This document shows, one piece after another, positions 19,746-29,152 of a stretch of 64,000 nucleotides of DNA (its first letter is position 1; every line of letters starts with the position of its first letter). Origin of the DNA: Cupriavidus sp. AU9028 (GTDB lineage: Bacteria > Pseudomonadota > Gammaproteobacteria > Burkholderiales > Burkholderiaceae). A model generated the notes under the pieces. That model had not been told where the DNA came from. It saw only the letters and a list, made by a program, of their open reading frames with translations, and ran no database searches. A program made the position numbers and the translations under genes. Where the stretch lies: contig NZ_JAIMCG010000003.1 of assembly GCF_019795295.1 (NCBI RefSeq), positions 186,001 to 250,000 on the forward strand, in the 5' to 3' direction.

Positions 19746-20888
19746 TTACTGCAAGGCGGGGCGGCTGCCGCTCCACATCAGCGTACGGACCGCCGCGTCG
19801 CCCACCGCCGCGCCGAAGCGCTTGACCACGCGCTCGGCGATGTTCTCCTTGACGGTGTAGTCGACGATGTCCTCGGCCTTGATGACCTCGCGGGCCACAT
19901 AGTCGGCACTGCCCAGCTCGTCGGCCAATCCCAGCTCGACGCTGCGCTGCCCGGACCAGAACAGGCCCGAGAAGATTTGCGGATCGTCCTTGAGCCGCTC
20001 GCCGCGGCCCGCCTTGACCACGTCGATGAACTGCTGGTGGATCTCCCGCAGCATTTCCTCGGCGAACGCCTTCTGGCGCGGCGACTCGGGCGAGAACGGA
20101 TCGAGCATGCCCTTGTTCTCGCCAGCGGTGTAGAGCCTGCGCTCGACGCCGAGCTTCTCCATCAGCCCGGTGAAGCCGAAGCCATCCATCAGCACGCCAA
20201 TGGAACCGACGATGCTGGCCTTGTCGACGTAGATCTTGTCCGCTGCCGCCGCCACGTAGTAACCGCCCGAGGCGCAGATCTCCTCGATCACGACATAGAG
20301 CGGCTTGGAGGGGTACACGGCGCGCAGGCGCTGGATCTCGTCGTTGATCAAGCCCGCCTGCACTGGCGAGCCGCCGGGGGAGTTGATCTTCAGGATCACC
20401 CCCGCGGCATTCGCGTCCTGGAAGGCCGCCTGCAGCGATGCGTTGATACTCTCCGCGCCAGCCGGCGTGCCGGCGGCGATCTCGCCCTCCAGCGTGACCA
20501 TCGCGGTATGCCGCTTCGCGGTGATGGCCCCTTCCGGCTTGACGTCGAACAGCGTGAAGAACACCAGCACCAGCAGGAGCAGCGTGCCGAGCCGGAAGAA
20601 GATGCGCCAGCGGCGTGCGGCGCGTTGCTCCTTGACGGTTGCCATCAGCACCCGCTCGAGCACGTCGCGCTCCCAGCCGGCGCCGGTCTTGACCGGACCG
20701 GCCGAGCGGCCCTTGAGCACGGCCTCGCGCTCGCGCGATTCCCGCTTGCGCGCGGCCTCGGCATCGCGCATCTCCGCCTCCAGCGGATAGTCGGCGCTGG
20801 CCGCCGTCTCGAGCCGGTCTTCCCGGCCTCGATCGTCATCCGGCCCTGGGCGATCGTCGCCACCCGGCCCCTTGTTCAGTTCCGTCAT
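19746..20888 (-). CDS. sppA: Signal peptide peptidase SppA, S49 family (36K type)
   Basis: Membrane-anchored serine peptidase thought to degrade cleaved signal peptides. A charged 100-residue N-terminal tail precedes one membrane segment (about 96-113, FFRLGTLLLLVLVFFTLFDV). The catalytic Ser is in CASGGYYVAAAADKIYV and the partner Lys in TAGENKGMLDPFSPESPRQK. VILKINSPGGSPVQAG is the first conserved block. Length 380 fits the short, single-domain type. It follows the Rieske gene by 48 bases on the same strand. Confidence 0.94.
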   Translation of the reverse strand: MTELNKGPGGDDRPGPDDDRGREDRLETAASADYPLEAEMRDAEAARKRESREREAVLKGRSAGPVKTGAGWERDVLERVLMATVKEQRAARRWRIFFRLGTLLLLVLVFFTLFDVKPEGAITAKRHTAMVTLEGEIAAGTPAGAESINASLQAAFQDANAAGVILKINSPGGSPVQAGLINDEIQRLRAVYPSKPLYVVIEEICASGGYYVAAAADKIYVDKASIVGSIGVLMDGFGFTGLMEKLGVERRLYTAGENKGMLDPFSPESPRQKAFAEEMLREIHQQFIDVVKAGRGERLKDDPQIFSGLFWSGQRSVELGLADELGSADYVAREVIKAEDIVDYTVKENIAERVVKRFGAAVGDAAVRTLMWSGSRPALQ

Positions 20889-20936
20889 CCAGTTGCTTCC
20901 ATCGTAAAGTCGGGGCCCGCAGGCCCCTCTTGCGCT

Positions 20937-21365
20937 TCAGCCAGACCGCTGCGGCGTGGAGTCCGGCGCTGCGGCAGGCGCTTCGTACGGCGCTTCCGGT
21001 ATCCAGTACACCGCGCCATCCCGCTCCTCGACGCGCAGCTTGACAAGCGATGCGCCCCGGCAGGGCCCGCCCACGCAGAGCCCGCTGTCGGGAGCATAAA
21101 TTGCGCCATGTGTCGCGCACATCAAGTATAGGCCCGAGGATTCGAAGAACTGGCCTTCCTGCCAGTCCAGCTCCATCGGCACGTGCGCACACTGATTCAG
21201 GTAGCCATGCACCGCCCCATCGTAACGAACGACAAAGGCGCCGACGTTGCGCCCGCGCACCATGACGTCGAAGCGGACGCCGGCACCGCCATCGGTCAGT
21301 GCCTCGGCGGCACAGAGGCGCATCGGCGCCGGCCCCACCGGGTTGTGCTCCGCCGGTTCAGCCAT
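20937..21365 (-). CDS. Rieske [2Fe-2S] domain protein
   Basis: A small soluble ferredoxin-like Rieske protein of 142 residues. Ligands are seen as CAHVP (C-x-H) and CATHG (C-x2-H), spaced by about 25 residues (LNQCAHVPMELDWQ and LYLMCATHGAIYAPDSG). Partner enzyme unknown; this type sits next to a HAD hydrolase and rluC in related genomes as I recall. Start at ATG 21365 overlaps the upstream HAD gene by 8 bases (ATGGCTGA), which shows translational coupling. The open frame extends further upstream inside the HAD gene but is not Rieske-like. Confidence 0.88.
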   Translation of the reverse strand: MAEPAEHNPVGPAPMRLCAAEALTDGGAGVRFDVMVRGRNVGAFVVRYDGAVHGYLNQCAHVPMELDWQEGQFFESSGLYLMCATHGAIYAPDSGLCVGGPCRGASLVKLRVEERDGAVYWIPEAPYEAPAAAPDSTPQRSG

Positions 21366-22017
21366 GGGTATGCAGCCAGTCGCGGAGGTCGGCAATCGAC
21401 GATGCGCAATGCAGCGGCGCCATCGCCTGCAGGGAATCGACAGGATGGGCGCCGTAGCAGACGCCGATACCCGCCGCGCCAGCATTGACGGCCATCTGCA
21501 GGTCATGGGTGGTATCGCCGATCATCACGGTGCGCTCCATCTCCTGGCCCAGCTCGCGCGTCAGTTCCTGCAACATGGCCGGATGCGGCTTGGAAAAGGT
21601 CTCGTCCGCGCAGCGGGTGGCATCGAAGAGGCCCGTCAGTCCCGTCGCGGCCATCGCCCGCTGCAGGCCGACGCGGGTCTTGCCGGTGGCCACGCCGAGG
21701 AAATAGTGCTGCGCACGCAGCGACCGGAGCATCTCGACGACGCCGTCGAACAGCACCAGCTCGGCGTCACGGGTCAGGAAATGGTAGCGGTAGCGCTCGG
21801 CCAGCTTCGGGTAGTCGGCCGGATCGAGGCTCGGCACCGCATAGGCCAGCGCCTCGCGCAGGCCCAGGCCAATGACATGGCTGGCGGCACTGTCGTCCGG
21901 AACCGGCAGGCCCAGATCCTTGCTGGCGAGCTGGATGCACTTGGCGATGGTGGGGGTGGAATCCATCAGGGTTCCATCCCAGTCGAAGACAATCAGGTCG
22001 AAGCGTTGCCTGGCCAT
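21358..22017 (-). CDS. HAD-superfamily phosphatase, phosphoglycolate-phosphatase-like
   Basis: 219 residues with HAD motif I DLIVFDWDGTLMDS, motif II VATGKTR (Thr), motif III Lys in ETFSKPHPAML and motif IV MIGDTTHDLQMAVNAG. The alpha-helical cap resembles Gph/PpaX enzymes acting on small phosphate esters. The ATG at 22017 was chosen because motif I is close to it. It is preceded by rluC (77 bases) and overlaps the Rieske gene, so rluC-HAD-Rieske-sppA look like one operon. Substrate cannot be told from sequence. Confidence 0.88.
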   Translation of the reverse strand: MARQRFDLIVFDWDGTLMDSTPTIAKCIQLASKDLGLPVPDDSAASHVIGLGLREALAYAVPSLDPADYPKLAERYRYHFLTRDAELVLFDGVVEMLRSLRAQHYFLGVATGKTRVGLQRAMAATGLTGLFDATRCADETFSKPHPAMLQELTRELGQEMERTVMIGDTTHDLQMAVNAGAAGIGVCYGAHPVDSLQAMAPLHCASSIADLRDWLHTHG

Positions 22018-22093
22018 GGTGTCGAGTGAAGGAAAAAAGTCGAAGACAGCCGGCGCGCAGGCCGGGCGATCCGCCCGGTCACGCCGCGGACGG

Positions 22094-23098
22094 CTAATCG
22101 CCGGATCGGGCGCCTGCGCTGCCCAGCTGCCGAAGGAAGTCCTCACATTCGGGCGGCAACGGCGCACTGACGGTGAGCGGCTCCCCGGTGCCGGGGTGGG
22201 TGAAGCCGAGCCGGTGCGCATGCAGGAACATCCGCTTGATGCCAGGCACCGCGCCGCTGCGCGCCAGTGCCTTGTTCAAGGCGAAGTCGCCGTACTTGTC
22301 GTCGCCGACAATGGGGAAGCCAAGATGCGCCAGATGCACCCGGATCTGGTGGGTGCGGCCGGTCTTCAGCTCGGCTTCCAGCAGCGTGAAGTCGGGGAAG
22401 GCGGCCACCCGGTTGAATACCGTGTGCGAGGGCAGCCCGTCCGCCTGCACGCGCACGCGTCGCTCGCCATCCGGCGTACTGTACTTGAACAGGGGGAAGC
22501 GGGCGTGCTGGCGGGCATTTGCAACGTGCCCCGCCACACAGGCGAAGTAGCGCTTGTCCATCGCGTTGCCGCGGATCTGCTCGTGCAGCCCGACCAGGGC
22601 CGAGCGCTTCTTTGCCAGCAACAGGATGCCGGAGGTTTCCCGGTCCAGGCGGTGGACCAGCTCCAGGAAGCGCGCCTCGGGCCGCGCCTGGCGCAGCTGC
22701 TCGATGACGCCGAAGGCGACGCCGGAGCCGCCGTGGACTGCCACGCCTGCCGGCTTGTCGATCACCAGCAGGTGGCTGTCCTCGAACAGTACCGGGAAGG
22801 AGGCGGCGGGCACATGGGCCTGCGAGGCCGTGCTGGCCGCCACCCGGATCGGCGGGATGCGGACCACGTCGCCCGCCTGCAGGCGATAGGTGGCATCCAC
22901 CCTGCCCTTGTTCACGCGCACTTCGCCGGACCGCAGGATGCGGTAGACATGGCTCTTGGGCACGCCCTTGGCGACCCGCAGCAGGTAGTTGTCGATGCGC
23001 TGGCCGTCGGCTTCCTCGCCGATGGTTACATACGCCACCTGGGGCCCGTCCGCCGGGGATCGCGCCTCTTTTTCAATTCGATGGCGTAACTCATTCAT
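22094..23098 (-). CDS. rluC: 23S rRNA pseudouridine synthase RluC
   Basis: Isomerises uridines 955, 2504 and 2580 of 23S rRNA (E. coli numbering). An S4 RNA-binding domain is at residues 30-90 (RIDNYLLRVAKGVPKSHVYR) and the catalytic Asp is in LVHRLDRETSGILLLAK, followed by the TGRTHQIRVHLAHLGFPIVG box. I place the start at ATG 23098; a TTG two codons earlier (23104) is open too. The gene is divergent from rne, as in many proteobacteria. Confidence 0.95.
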   Translation of the reverse strand: MNELRHRIEKEARSPADGPQVAYVTIGEEADGQRIDNYLLRVAKGVPKSHVYRILRSGEVRVNKGRVDATYRLQAGDVVRIPPIRVAASTASQAHVPAASFPVLFEDSHLLVIDKPAGVAVHGGSGVAFGVIEQLRQARPEARFLELVHRLDRETSGILLLAKKRSALVGLHEQIRGNAMDKRYFACVAGHVANARQHARFPLFKYSTPDGERRVRVQADGLPSHTVFNRVAAFPDFTLLEAELKTGRTHQIRVHLAHLGFPIVGDDKYGDFALNKALARSGAVPGIKRMFLHAHRLGFTHPGTGEPLTVSAPLPPECEDFLRQLGSAGARSGD

Positions 23099-23867
23099 TT
23101 TCAAATATAATTTCCGCGCTGCCTGGTCATGACCGGCAGCGCATAGGCGGTGTAAGCGAATTGTCGTATTTTACACTCCGGGCCGCCGCCAGCCCGGCCA
23201 GTCCCCCGCTTTCTGCGTACCCCGCGAGCGCCGGACCGGTGAATGGCAGTAAAAGCAGCACGCACGGCACAGGTGCGCGCAGGAATTCCCCCATAGGGGA
23301 CTTCGGCGCCGGCCGGTGACGTGGAGGCAGAGTGTTGAGGTAAAACAGAATTTGATAGCGGATGCCGTCACGGCATTCGCTTTGGTGAGAGATAGTCCCG
23401 CCGCACCGGATATCGGTGCCGGCCGTCGGCTGCCCTTCCACCTGGCTGATGTACCGGTGCCCCGTTCGCAGAACTCCAAGAAGTCGCAGGCGCGCCCGTT
23501 TTCCGAATCGGCCAGGTCGTGGCGGCGTGTCGCCGTGTCCGACAACCTTGCTCTTTGACGTGTCCCGGCCCCCTTGGTGGCGGGCTCGGTGCGGCAAGCA
23601 GCGTCACGGCAGTTCTCGCCAACGCCTCCCGCACCCCGCCCAACCGGATCCTGTCCGGCCGCGAGTAGCGAACCGCGCGCGGCGGACAGCCAGACCCGGA
23701 CCCCCGGAGGCCGTCGGCACCTTCTCTCTTTCACCCGCGCCCAGTGATCGGCACAGCCTGCCGATGACGCTTCTGGCAATTCTCCAGCCACCTCTCGCTT
23801 CCGCGCGTGCTCCATCAAACGCCGCGGGCACCTTGCGTGCCGCCGCGGCATTGGAGTGAGGTTTGCG
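23099..23867 (+). other. Long non-coding rluC-rne intergenic region, probable rne leader
   Basis: 769 bases with no convincing gene; short open frames on both strands lack a ribosome binding site and protein-like composition. It holds a small hairpin at 23360-23378 (ATGCCG/CGGCAT with loop TCA, extended by G-C and G-U pairs), AT-rich patches around 23161-23175 and 23340-23356, and an GGAGTGAGG Shine-Dalgarno directly before the rne ATG at 23868. In gammaproteobacteria the rne 5' untranslated region is a long structured sensor through which RNase E degrades its own mRNA; an equivalent role here is inference. Confidence 0.55.
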
Positions 23868-26800
23868 ATGAAACGCATGCTGTTCAATGCGACGCAGCAG
23901 GAGGAATTGCGCGTCGCCATCGTCGATGGTCAGAAGCTGATCGACATCGACATCGAGACCGCCGGGCGCGAACAGCGCAAAGGCAATATCTACAAGGGCG
24001 TGATCACGCGCATCGAGCCGTCGCTCGAAGCGTGCTTCGTCAACTACGGCGAGGAACGCCACGGCTTCCTGCCGTTCAAGGAAGTCGCCCGCGCCTTCTT
24101 CAAGGACGGCACCGACGTTCGCAACGCGCGTATCCAGGATGCGCTGCACGAAGGCCAGGAACTGATCGTCCAGGTCGAGAAGGAAGAGCGCGGCAACAAG
24201 GGCGCCGCGCTGACCACCTTCATCTCGCTGGCCGGCCGCTACCTGGTGCTGATGCCGAACAACCCGCGCGGCGGCGGCGTATCGCGCCGCATCGAGGGCG
24301 AGGACCGCCAGGAACTGCGCGAGACCATGGGCCAGCTGACGGTGCCCGATGGCATGAGCATCATCGCCCGCACGGCGGGCATCGGCCGCTCGGCCGAGGA
24401 ACTGCAGTGGGACCTGAACTACCTGCTGCAACTGTGGAAGGCGATCGATGGCGCCGCGCAGGACAACAAGGCGCCGCTGCTGATCTACCTGGAATCGAGC
24501 CTGGTGATCCGCGCCATCCGCGATTACTTCCAGCCGGATATCGGCGAGATCCTGATCGATACCGACGATATCTACGAGCAGGCCCGCGCCTTCATGAGCG
24601 TGGTGATGCCCGACAACATGAATCGCGTGAAGAAGTACCGGGACGACGTGCCCCTCTTCTCGCGCTTCCAGATCGAACACCAGATCGAATCGGCCTATTC
24701 GCGCATGGTGATGCTGCCCTCGGGCGGCGCCATCGTGATCGACCACACCGAGGCGCTGGTCGCGGTCGACGTCAACTCGGCGCGCGCGACCAAGGGCGCC
24801 GACATCGAGGAAACGGCGCTGCGCACCAACCTGGAGGCGGCCGACGAGATCGCCCGCCAGCTGCGCCTGCGCGACCTGGGCGGCCTGATCGTGATCGACT
24901 TCATCGACATGGAGTCCAGCAAGGCCCAGAAGGACGTCGAAACCCGCCTGAAGGACGCACTGCGGCATGACCGCGCGCGCGTGCAGATGGGCAAGATCAG
25001 CCGCTTCGGCCTGATGGAGCTGTCGCGCCAGCGCCTGCGCCCGTCGCTGTCCGAAGGCTCGCACATCACCTGCCCGCGCTGCAACGGCACGGGCCACATC
25101 CGCGACACCGAATCGTCCGCCCTGCAGGTGCTGCGCATCATCCAGGAAGAGGCGATGAAGGAAAACACCGCCGCCATCCACTGCCAGGTGCCGGTCGAGG
25201 TCGCCGCCTTCCTGCTGAACGAGAAGCGCCAGGACATCAACCTGATCGAGATGCGCTTCAAGGTCAATGTGCTGCTGATCCCGAACAAGCATCTGGAAAC
25301 GCCGCACTACAAGCTGGAACGCCTGCGCCACGACGATCCGCGCCTGGAGGACAGCACCGCCAGCTACCGCATGGCCGAGGCCGCCGCCAAGGAACTGGAG
25401 GCGGATACCAGCTACAGCAGCCGCACCAAGGAAGAAGCCAAGCCGCGCCAGGAAGCGGCGGTCAAGGGCATCACGCCGGAGCAGCCGGCACCGGTGTCGG
25501 TGCCGCGTCCGGAGCGTCCGGCCCGTGCCGAAGCGCCTCCCGCACGACCGGCACAGCCCGCCCCCGCCACCCAGCCGGTCGGCGCCGGTGGCTTCATCGG
25601 CTGGCTCAAGGGCCTGTTCGGCGCCCGTCCGGCTCCTGCGCCGGCCGCGCCGGTCCAGCCGGCCGCGACCGAAGAGCGCAGCACCGAAGGCCGCCGCGAG
25701 CGTGGCGAACGTGGTCAGCGCGGTGAACGTGGCGAACGTGGCCAGCGCGGCGAGCGTGCCGAGCGCGGCGAACGCCAGGGCCGCGGCCAGCGTGCCGAGC
25801 GCGGTGAGCGCGCGGAACGGGCCGACCGTCCGGAGCGTGCCGAACGCGCGGAGCGTGGCGAGCGTAACGACCGTGGCGACCGTGGCGAGCGCGCCGACCG
25901 TGGCGAACGCCAGCAGCGTCAGCCGCGCCAGCCGCAGGAAGCCCAGGTGCTGCAGACGGAGGCCCGTCCGGCCGACGCCGAGGCCCGCGCCGAAGCCCGC
26001 CGCGAGCGCAATCAGGAGCGCCGCGAACGGCAGCGCGAGCGCCAGCGTGAGCGCGCCGAGACGCGCGATGCGACCCTCGCCGAAGATGCCACCGACAACG
26101 CCGTGGCGGCGTTGAACGGTGCCGTGACCGAGCCGGCTGCGGAAACCGCTGCGCCGGTTGCCAAGGCCAGCGCGGCCGCACTGGCGGGCGATGCATCGAA
26201 CCTGGAGCTGGCCGAAGGCGCGGCGCCGGAAGCCGGCGAGAACGGTGAAGGCGAAGAACGCCGCCGCCGCAACCGCCGCGGCCGCAACCGCTATCGCCGC
26301 GAACGGGAAGAAGGCGTGACGGCAGGCGAGGCAGCCGAAGCCGGTGCAGCCGATGAGTCCGATGCCCCCGAGGCAATGGAAACCGCGGGCTCGGCCGAGA
26401 GCGCGCAAGGCAGCGCTCTCGAAAGCCCTGCAGTCGCCGCCGCGGACACTGCCGCGGACACCGCCGCGCAAGCCGCACCGGCTCCGGTACGGCAGGCGCT
26501 GGCCGCCGAGGCAGCCACCGCTGGCCTGACGCAAGCCGAAGCCGCCCCGCAGGCGCAGGCTACACCGGCTGCAACGGCGGCTCCGGCTGCCGCGACGACG
26601 CAGCCGGAAGCGGCCGTCGACGCCCCGGCGACCGCCGGTATCGACGCCGAGCCCGCCGGCGCGGCGTCGGTTCCAGTGACCGCGCCGGCCGCCGAGCCCG
26701 CTGCCCAGCAGTCGAGCTCGGTCAGCGAGACCGGTCTGGCCGAGCCGCAGGTCGTCACCGCTCCGGTAACCGCTGGCGCGCTGCGCGACGAACTGGAAAC

Positions 26801-27101
26801 GGCAGACGCCGAACCGGCACCCGCACCCGCACCCGCGGCCGCTCCCACCGCTGCACCGGCGGCCCAGGGCGCGACCGCCGCGCTGTCGGCCGAGGCGCTG
26901 CAACCGATGCTGGAGGCAGCCGGGCTGCAGTGGGTCCATACGGACGATGCCAAGTACCGTGCCGCGCAGGACGCCGCGGCCAGCATCGCCCCGGCCCCGC
27001 GCGCACCCCGCGAGCGCAAGCCGCTGCCGCCGCTGCCGCAAGGCCCGATGATCCTGGTCGAGACCGGCGGCAATGAAGTGTCGATGAACCAGCAGCAGTA
27101 A
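23868..27101 (+). CDS. rne: Ribonuclease E
   Basis: Main endonuclease of mRNA decay and rRNA/tRNA processing; scaffold of the degradosome. From ATG 23868 ([18 protein letters not shown]) it is 1077 residues. An S1 domain occupies about 35-120. Catalytic Asp residues are in [17 protein letters not shown] and VIDFIDMES; the zinc link is [12 protein letters not shown]. After about residue 510 the tail is disordered: an amphipathic stretch [13 protein letters not shown] near 574, probably a membrane anchor, then about 100 residues of RGER/RGDR-type repeats likely to bind RNA, then Ala/Pro-rich sequence with a conserved-looking end near VETGGNE. The 5' leader and a perfect terminator flank it. Confidence 0.96.
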   Translation: MKRMLFNATQQEELRVAIVDGQKLIDIDIETAGREQRKGNIYKGVITRIEPSLEACFVNYGEERHGFLPFKEVARAFFKDGTDVRNARIQDALHEGQELIVQVEKEERGNKGAALTTFISLAGRYLVLMPNNPRGGGVSRRIEGEDRQELRETMGQLTVPDGMSIIARTAGIGRSAEELQWDLNYLLQLWKAIDGAAQDNKAPLLIYLESSLVIRAIRDYFQPDIGEILIDTDDIYEQARAFMSVVMPDNMNRVKKYRDDVPLFSRFQIEHQIESAYSRMVMLPSGGAIVIDHTEALVAVDVNSARATKGADIEETALRTNLEAADEIARQLRLRDLGGLIVIDFIDMESSKAQKDVETRLKDALRHDRARVQMGKISRFGLMELSRQRLRPSLSEGSHITCPRCNGTGHIRDTESSALQVLRIIQEEAMKENTAAIHCQVPVEVAAFLLNEKRQDINLIEMRFKVNVLLIPNKHLETPHYKLERLRHDDPRLEDSTASYRMAEAAAKELEADTSYSSRTKEEAKPRQEAAVKGITPEQPAPVSVPRPERPARAEAPPARPAQPAPATQPVGAGGFIGWLKGLFGARPAPAPAAPVQPAATEERSTEGRRERGERGQRGERGERGQRGERAERGERQGRGQRAERGERAERADRPERAERAERGERNDRGDRGERADRGERQQRQPRQPQEAQVLQTEARPADAEARAEARRERNQERRERQRERQRERAETRDATLAEDATDNAVAALNGAVTEPAAETAAPVAKASAAALAGDASNLELAEGAAPEAGENGEGEERRRRNRRGRNRYRREREEGVTAGEAAEAGAADESDAPEAMETAGSAESAQGSALESPAVAAADTAADTAAQAAPAPVRQALAAEAATAGLTQAEAAPQAQATPAATAAPAAATTQPEAAVDAPATAGIDAEPAGAASVPVTAPAAEPAAQQSSSVSETGLAEPQVVTAPVTAGALRDELETADAEPAPAPAPAAAPTAAPAAQGATAALSAEALQPMLEAAGLQWVHTDDAKYRAAQDAAASIAPAPRAPRERKPLPPLPQGPMILVETGGNEVSMNQQQ

Positions 27102-27125
27102 GCAGTCGGCTGCCACGCAGCAACA

Positions 27126-27155
27126 GGGGGACGGCAATGCCGTCCCCCTTTTTTT
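27126..27155 (+). terminator. Rho-independent terminator of rne
   Basis: Ten-base perfect stem GGGGGACGGC/GCCGTCCCCC with an AAT loop followed by seven T, 24 bases after the rne stop. Textbook intrinsic terminator. Confidence 0.95.
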
Positions 27156-27264
27156 GCCCACCCCGTGCCCTGCTGGCGCTCTTGCCGTCACCGCCGGGCG
27201 GCCCCCGCGCGTGTCGATTAGAATGGCGGCATGCGGCGCCATCATGGGCCGGGCATCACTGAAC

Positions 27265-28389
27265 ATGACCGAATCCGTCATCCCCATCTTCGACCTGCGG
27301 GAGCATCGATACCACTCGATGCGTCCGTCGATCCCCGAGCAGTTGCAGCAACCGGACGGGCTGGTCGCCGACCTGCGCGGGCGGCCGCTGCACGACCTGC
27401 GCATCTCGGTGACCGACCGCTGCAATTTCCGCTGCGTCTACTGCATGCCCAAGGAAGTGTTCGACAAGGACTACCGCTTCCTGCCGCATTCGGAACTGCT
27501 CAGTTTCGAGGAGATCGAGCGGACGGCGCGGCTGTTCGTCGCGCATGGCGTGGAGAAGATCCGGCTGACCGGCGGCGAGCCGTTGCTGCGCAAGAACATC
27601 GAGAAGCTGGTCGACATGCTGGCGCGGATTCCGACGGTGTCCGGCCGGCCGCTGGACCTGACGCTCACCACCAACGCGTCGCTGCTGGCGCGCAAGGCCA
27701 CGTCGCTGCGCGACGCCGGCCTCTCGCGGGTTTCCGTCAGCCTCGACGCGATCGACGACCCGACCTTCCGCCGGATGAACGATGTCGATTTCGCCGTGGC
27801 GGACGTGCTGCGCGGCATCGAGGCCGCGCAGGCGGCGGGACTGGCGCCGATCAAGGTCAATATGGTGGTCAAGCGCGGCACCAACGACGACCAGATCGTG
27901 CCGATGGCCCGCCATTTCCGCGGCACCGGCATCATCGTGCGCTTCATCGAATTCATGGACGTCGGCGCCAGCAATCACTGGCGCATGGACGAGGTGCTGC
28001 CGTCGTCGGAAGTGGTCTCGCGCATCGACGCCGCCTTCGGCCTGGAGCCGATGGACCCGAACTACAGCGGCGAGACCGCGAAGCGCTGGCGCTATCGCGA
28101 TGGCGCCGGCGAGATCGGGGTGATTTCCAGCGTCACGCAGGCCTTCTGCGGCGACTGCAGCCGCATCCGGCTGTCCACCGAGGGCCGGCTCTACCTTTGC
28201 CTGTTCGCCACCGAGGGGTACGACCTGCGCGCGCTGCTGCGCGGCGGCTACAGCGACCTGCAGATTTCCAACGCGATCGCCGCCATCTGGCGGGCGCGGC
28301 AGGACAACTATTCGGAGCAGCGCGGCAACCCGTCGGTCCGCGCCGCCCGCGCCGCGCAGAAAATCGAGATGTCCTATATCGGCGGCTGA
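27265..28389 (+). CDS. moaA: GTP 3',8-cyclase MoaA
   Basis: Radical SAM enzyme performing the first step of molybdopterin synthesis with MoaC. The N-terminal cluster motif is CNFRCVYC (CxxxCxxC) and the C-terminal [4Fe-4S] ligands are in [19 protein letters not shown]. The protein ends MSYIGG; the terminal GG is needed for activity in the family. The SAM motif GGEP is seen in [10 protein letters not shown]. From ATG 27265 it is 374 residues, with an N-terminal extension of about 40 residues compared with E. coli. It opens the moaA-mobA-moeA group. Confidence 0.96.
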   Translation: MTESVIPIFDLREHRYHSMRPSIPEQLQQPDGLVADLRGRPLHDLRISVTDRCNFRCVYCMPKEVFDKDYRFLPHSELLSFEEIERTARLFVAHGVEKIRLTGGEPLLRKNIEKLVDMLARIPTVSGRPLDLTLTTNASLLARKATSLRDAGLSRVSVSLDAIDDPTFRRMNDVDFAVADVLRGIEAAQAAGLAPIKVNMVVKRGTNDDQIVPMARHFRGTGIIVRFIEFMDVGASNHWRMDEVLPSSEVVSRIDAAFGLEPMDPNYSGETAKRWRYRDGAGEIGVISSVTQAFCGDCSRIRLSTEGRLYLCLFATEGYDLRALLRGGYSDLQISNAIAAIWRARQDNYSEQRGNPSVRAARAAQKIEMSYIGG

Positions 28390-28509
28390 ATCCCGGGGGG
28401 CGCCATGGCGCGCCGCATGCGTCCCTCCCGGGCGGTCTGCCTCGCAACCCATCCCGTTCGCCGGTGCGCCGAGTCTGGTACGCCCGGCACGGGCCAACCG
28501 TTCCGACAA

Positions 28510-29112
28510 ATGATTGAACGTGACGATATCACCGGCCTGATCCTCGCCGGCGGCCGTGGCAGCCGCATGGGCGGCACCGACAAGGGGCTGCAGACGCTGC
28601 GTGGCGCACCGATGGTGATGCACACGATGATGCGGCTGGGGCCGCAGACTGGCGAGCTGATGATCAACGCCAACCGCAATGTGGCCGCCTACGAGTCGTT
28701 CGGGGTGCCGGTCGTGGTCGATTCCGTGCCGGACTTCGCCGGGCCGCTCGCCGGCATGCTGGCCGGGCTCGAGCAGTGCCAGACCCGCTGGATGGTGACC
28801 GCGCCGTGCGATTCCCCGTTCCTGCCCACCGACCTGGTCGCGCGGCTGGCGCAGGCGATCGAGGAAAGCGGCGCGGAGATGGCGATGCCGGTCACCATCG
28901 ATGCATCCGGCCGGCGGCAGACCCAGCCGGTGTTCCTGCTGATGCCGCACACGGCGCTGGACAGCCTGATGGCCTATCTGAACGGCGGCGGCCGCAAGAT
29001 CGACGCCTGGGCCGCGCAACACCGGCTGGCCGAAGTCGAGTTTCCCGATCACGACGCCTTCGCCAATATCAACACGCTGGACGATCTGCGCGGCTTCGAG
29101 TCGCGTCAGTAA
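28510..29112 (+). CDS. mobA: Molybdenum cofactor guanylyltransferase MobA
   Basis: Transfers GMP from GTP to Mo-molybdopterin to form the guanine dinucleotide cofactor. The nucleotide motif LILAGGRGSRMGGTDKGLQ is near the N terminus, followed by VPDFAGPLAGMLAGLE and APCDSPFLPTDLV. The product is 200 residues from ATG 28510; the open frame goes back to 28405 but those residues are not MobA-like. The C-terminal FANINTLDDL is typical. Confidence 0.94.
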   Translation: MIERDDITGLILAGGRGSRMGGTDKGLQTLRGAPMVMHTMMRLGPQTGELMINANRNVAAYESFGVPVVVDSVPDFAGPLAGMLAGLEQCQTRWMVTAPCDSPFLPTDLVARLAQAIEESGAEMAMPVTIDASGRRQTQPVFLLMPHTALDSLMAYLNGGGRKIDAWAAQHRLAEVEFPDHDAFANINTLDDLRGFESRQ

Positions 29113-29152
29113 GCCCCGTTTCCCTGCCCCCTTCGACTTCATTCGATCCGCC

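Noticed and set aside
23127-23920. Minus-strand open frames in the rluC-rne region (156-249 codons)
   Set aside because: No Shine-Dalgarno, Arg/Gly/Ala-rich content, partly antisense to rne, and no similarity I recognise.
23604-27425. Open frame of 1273 codons on the minus strand opposite rne
   Set aside because: Antisense to RNase E; its Ala/Gly/Phe-rich repeats mirror the RGER repeats of rne. No start signal.
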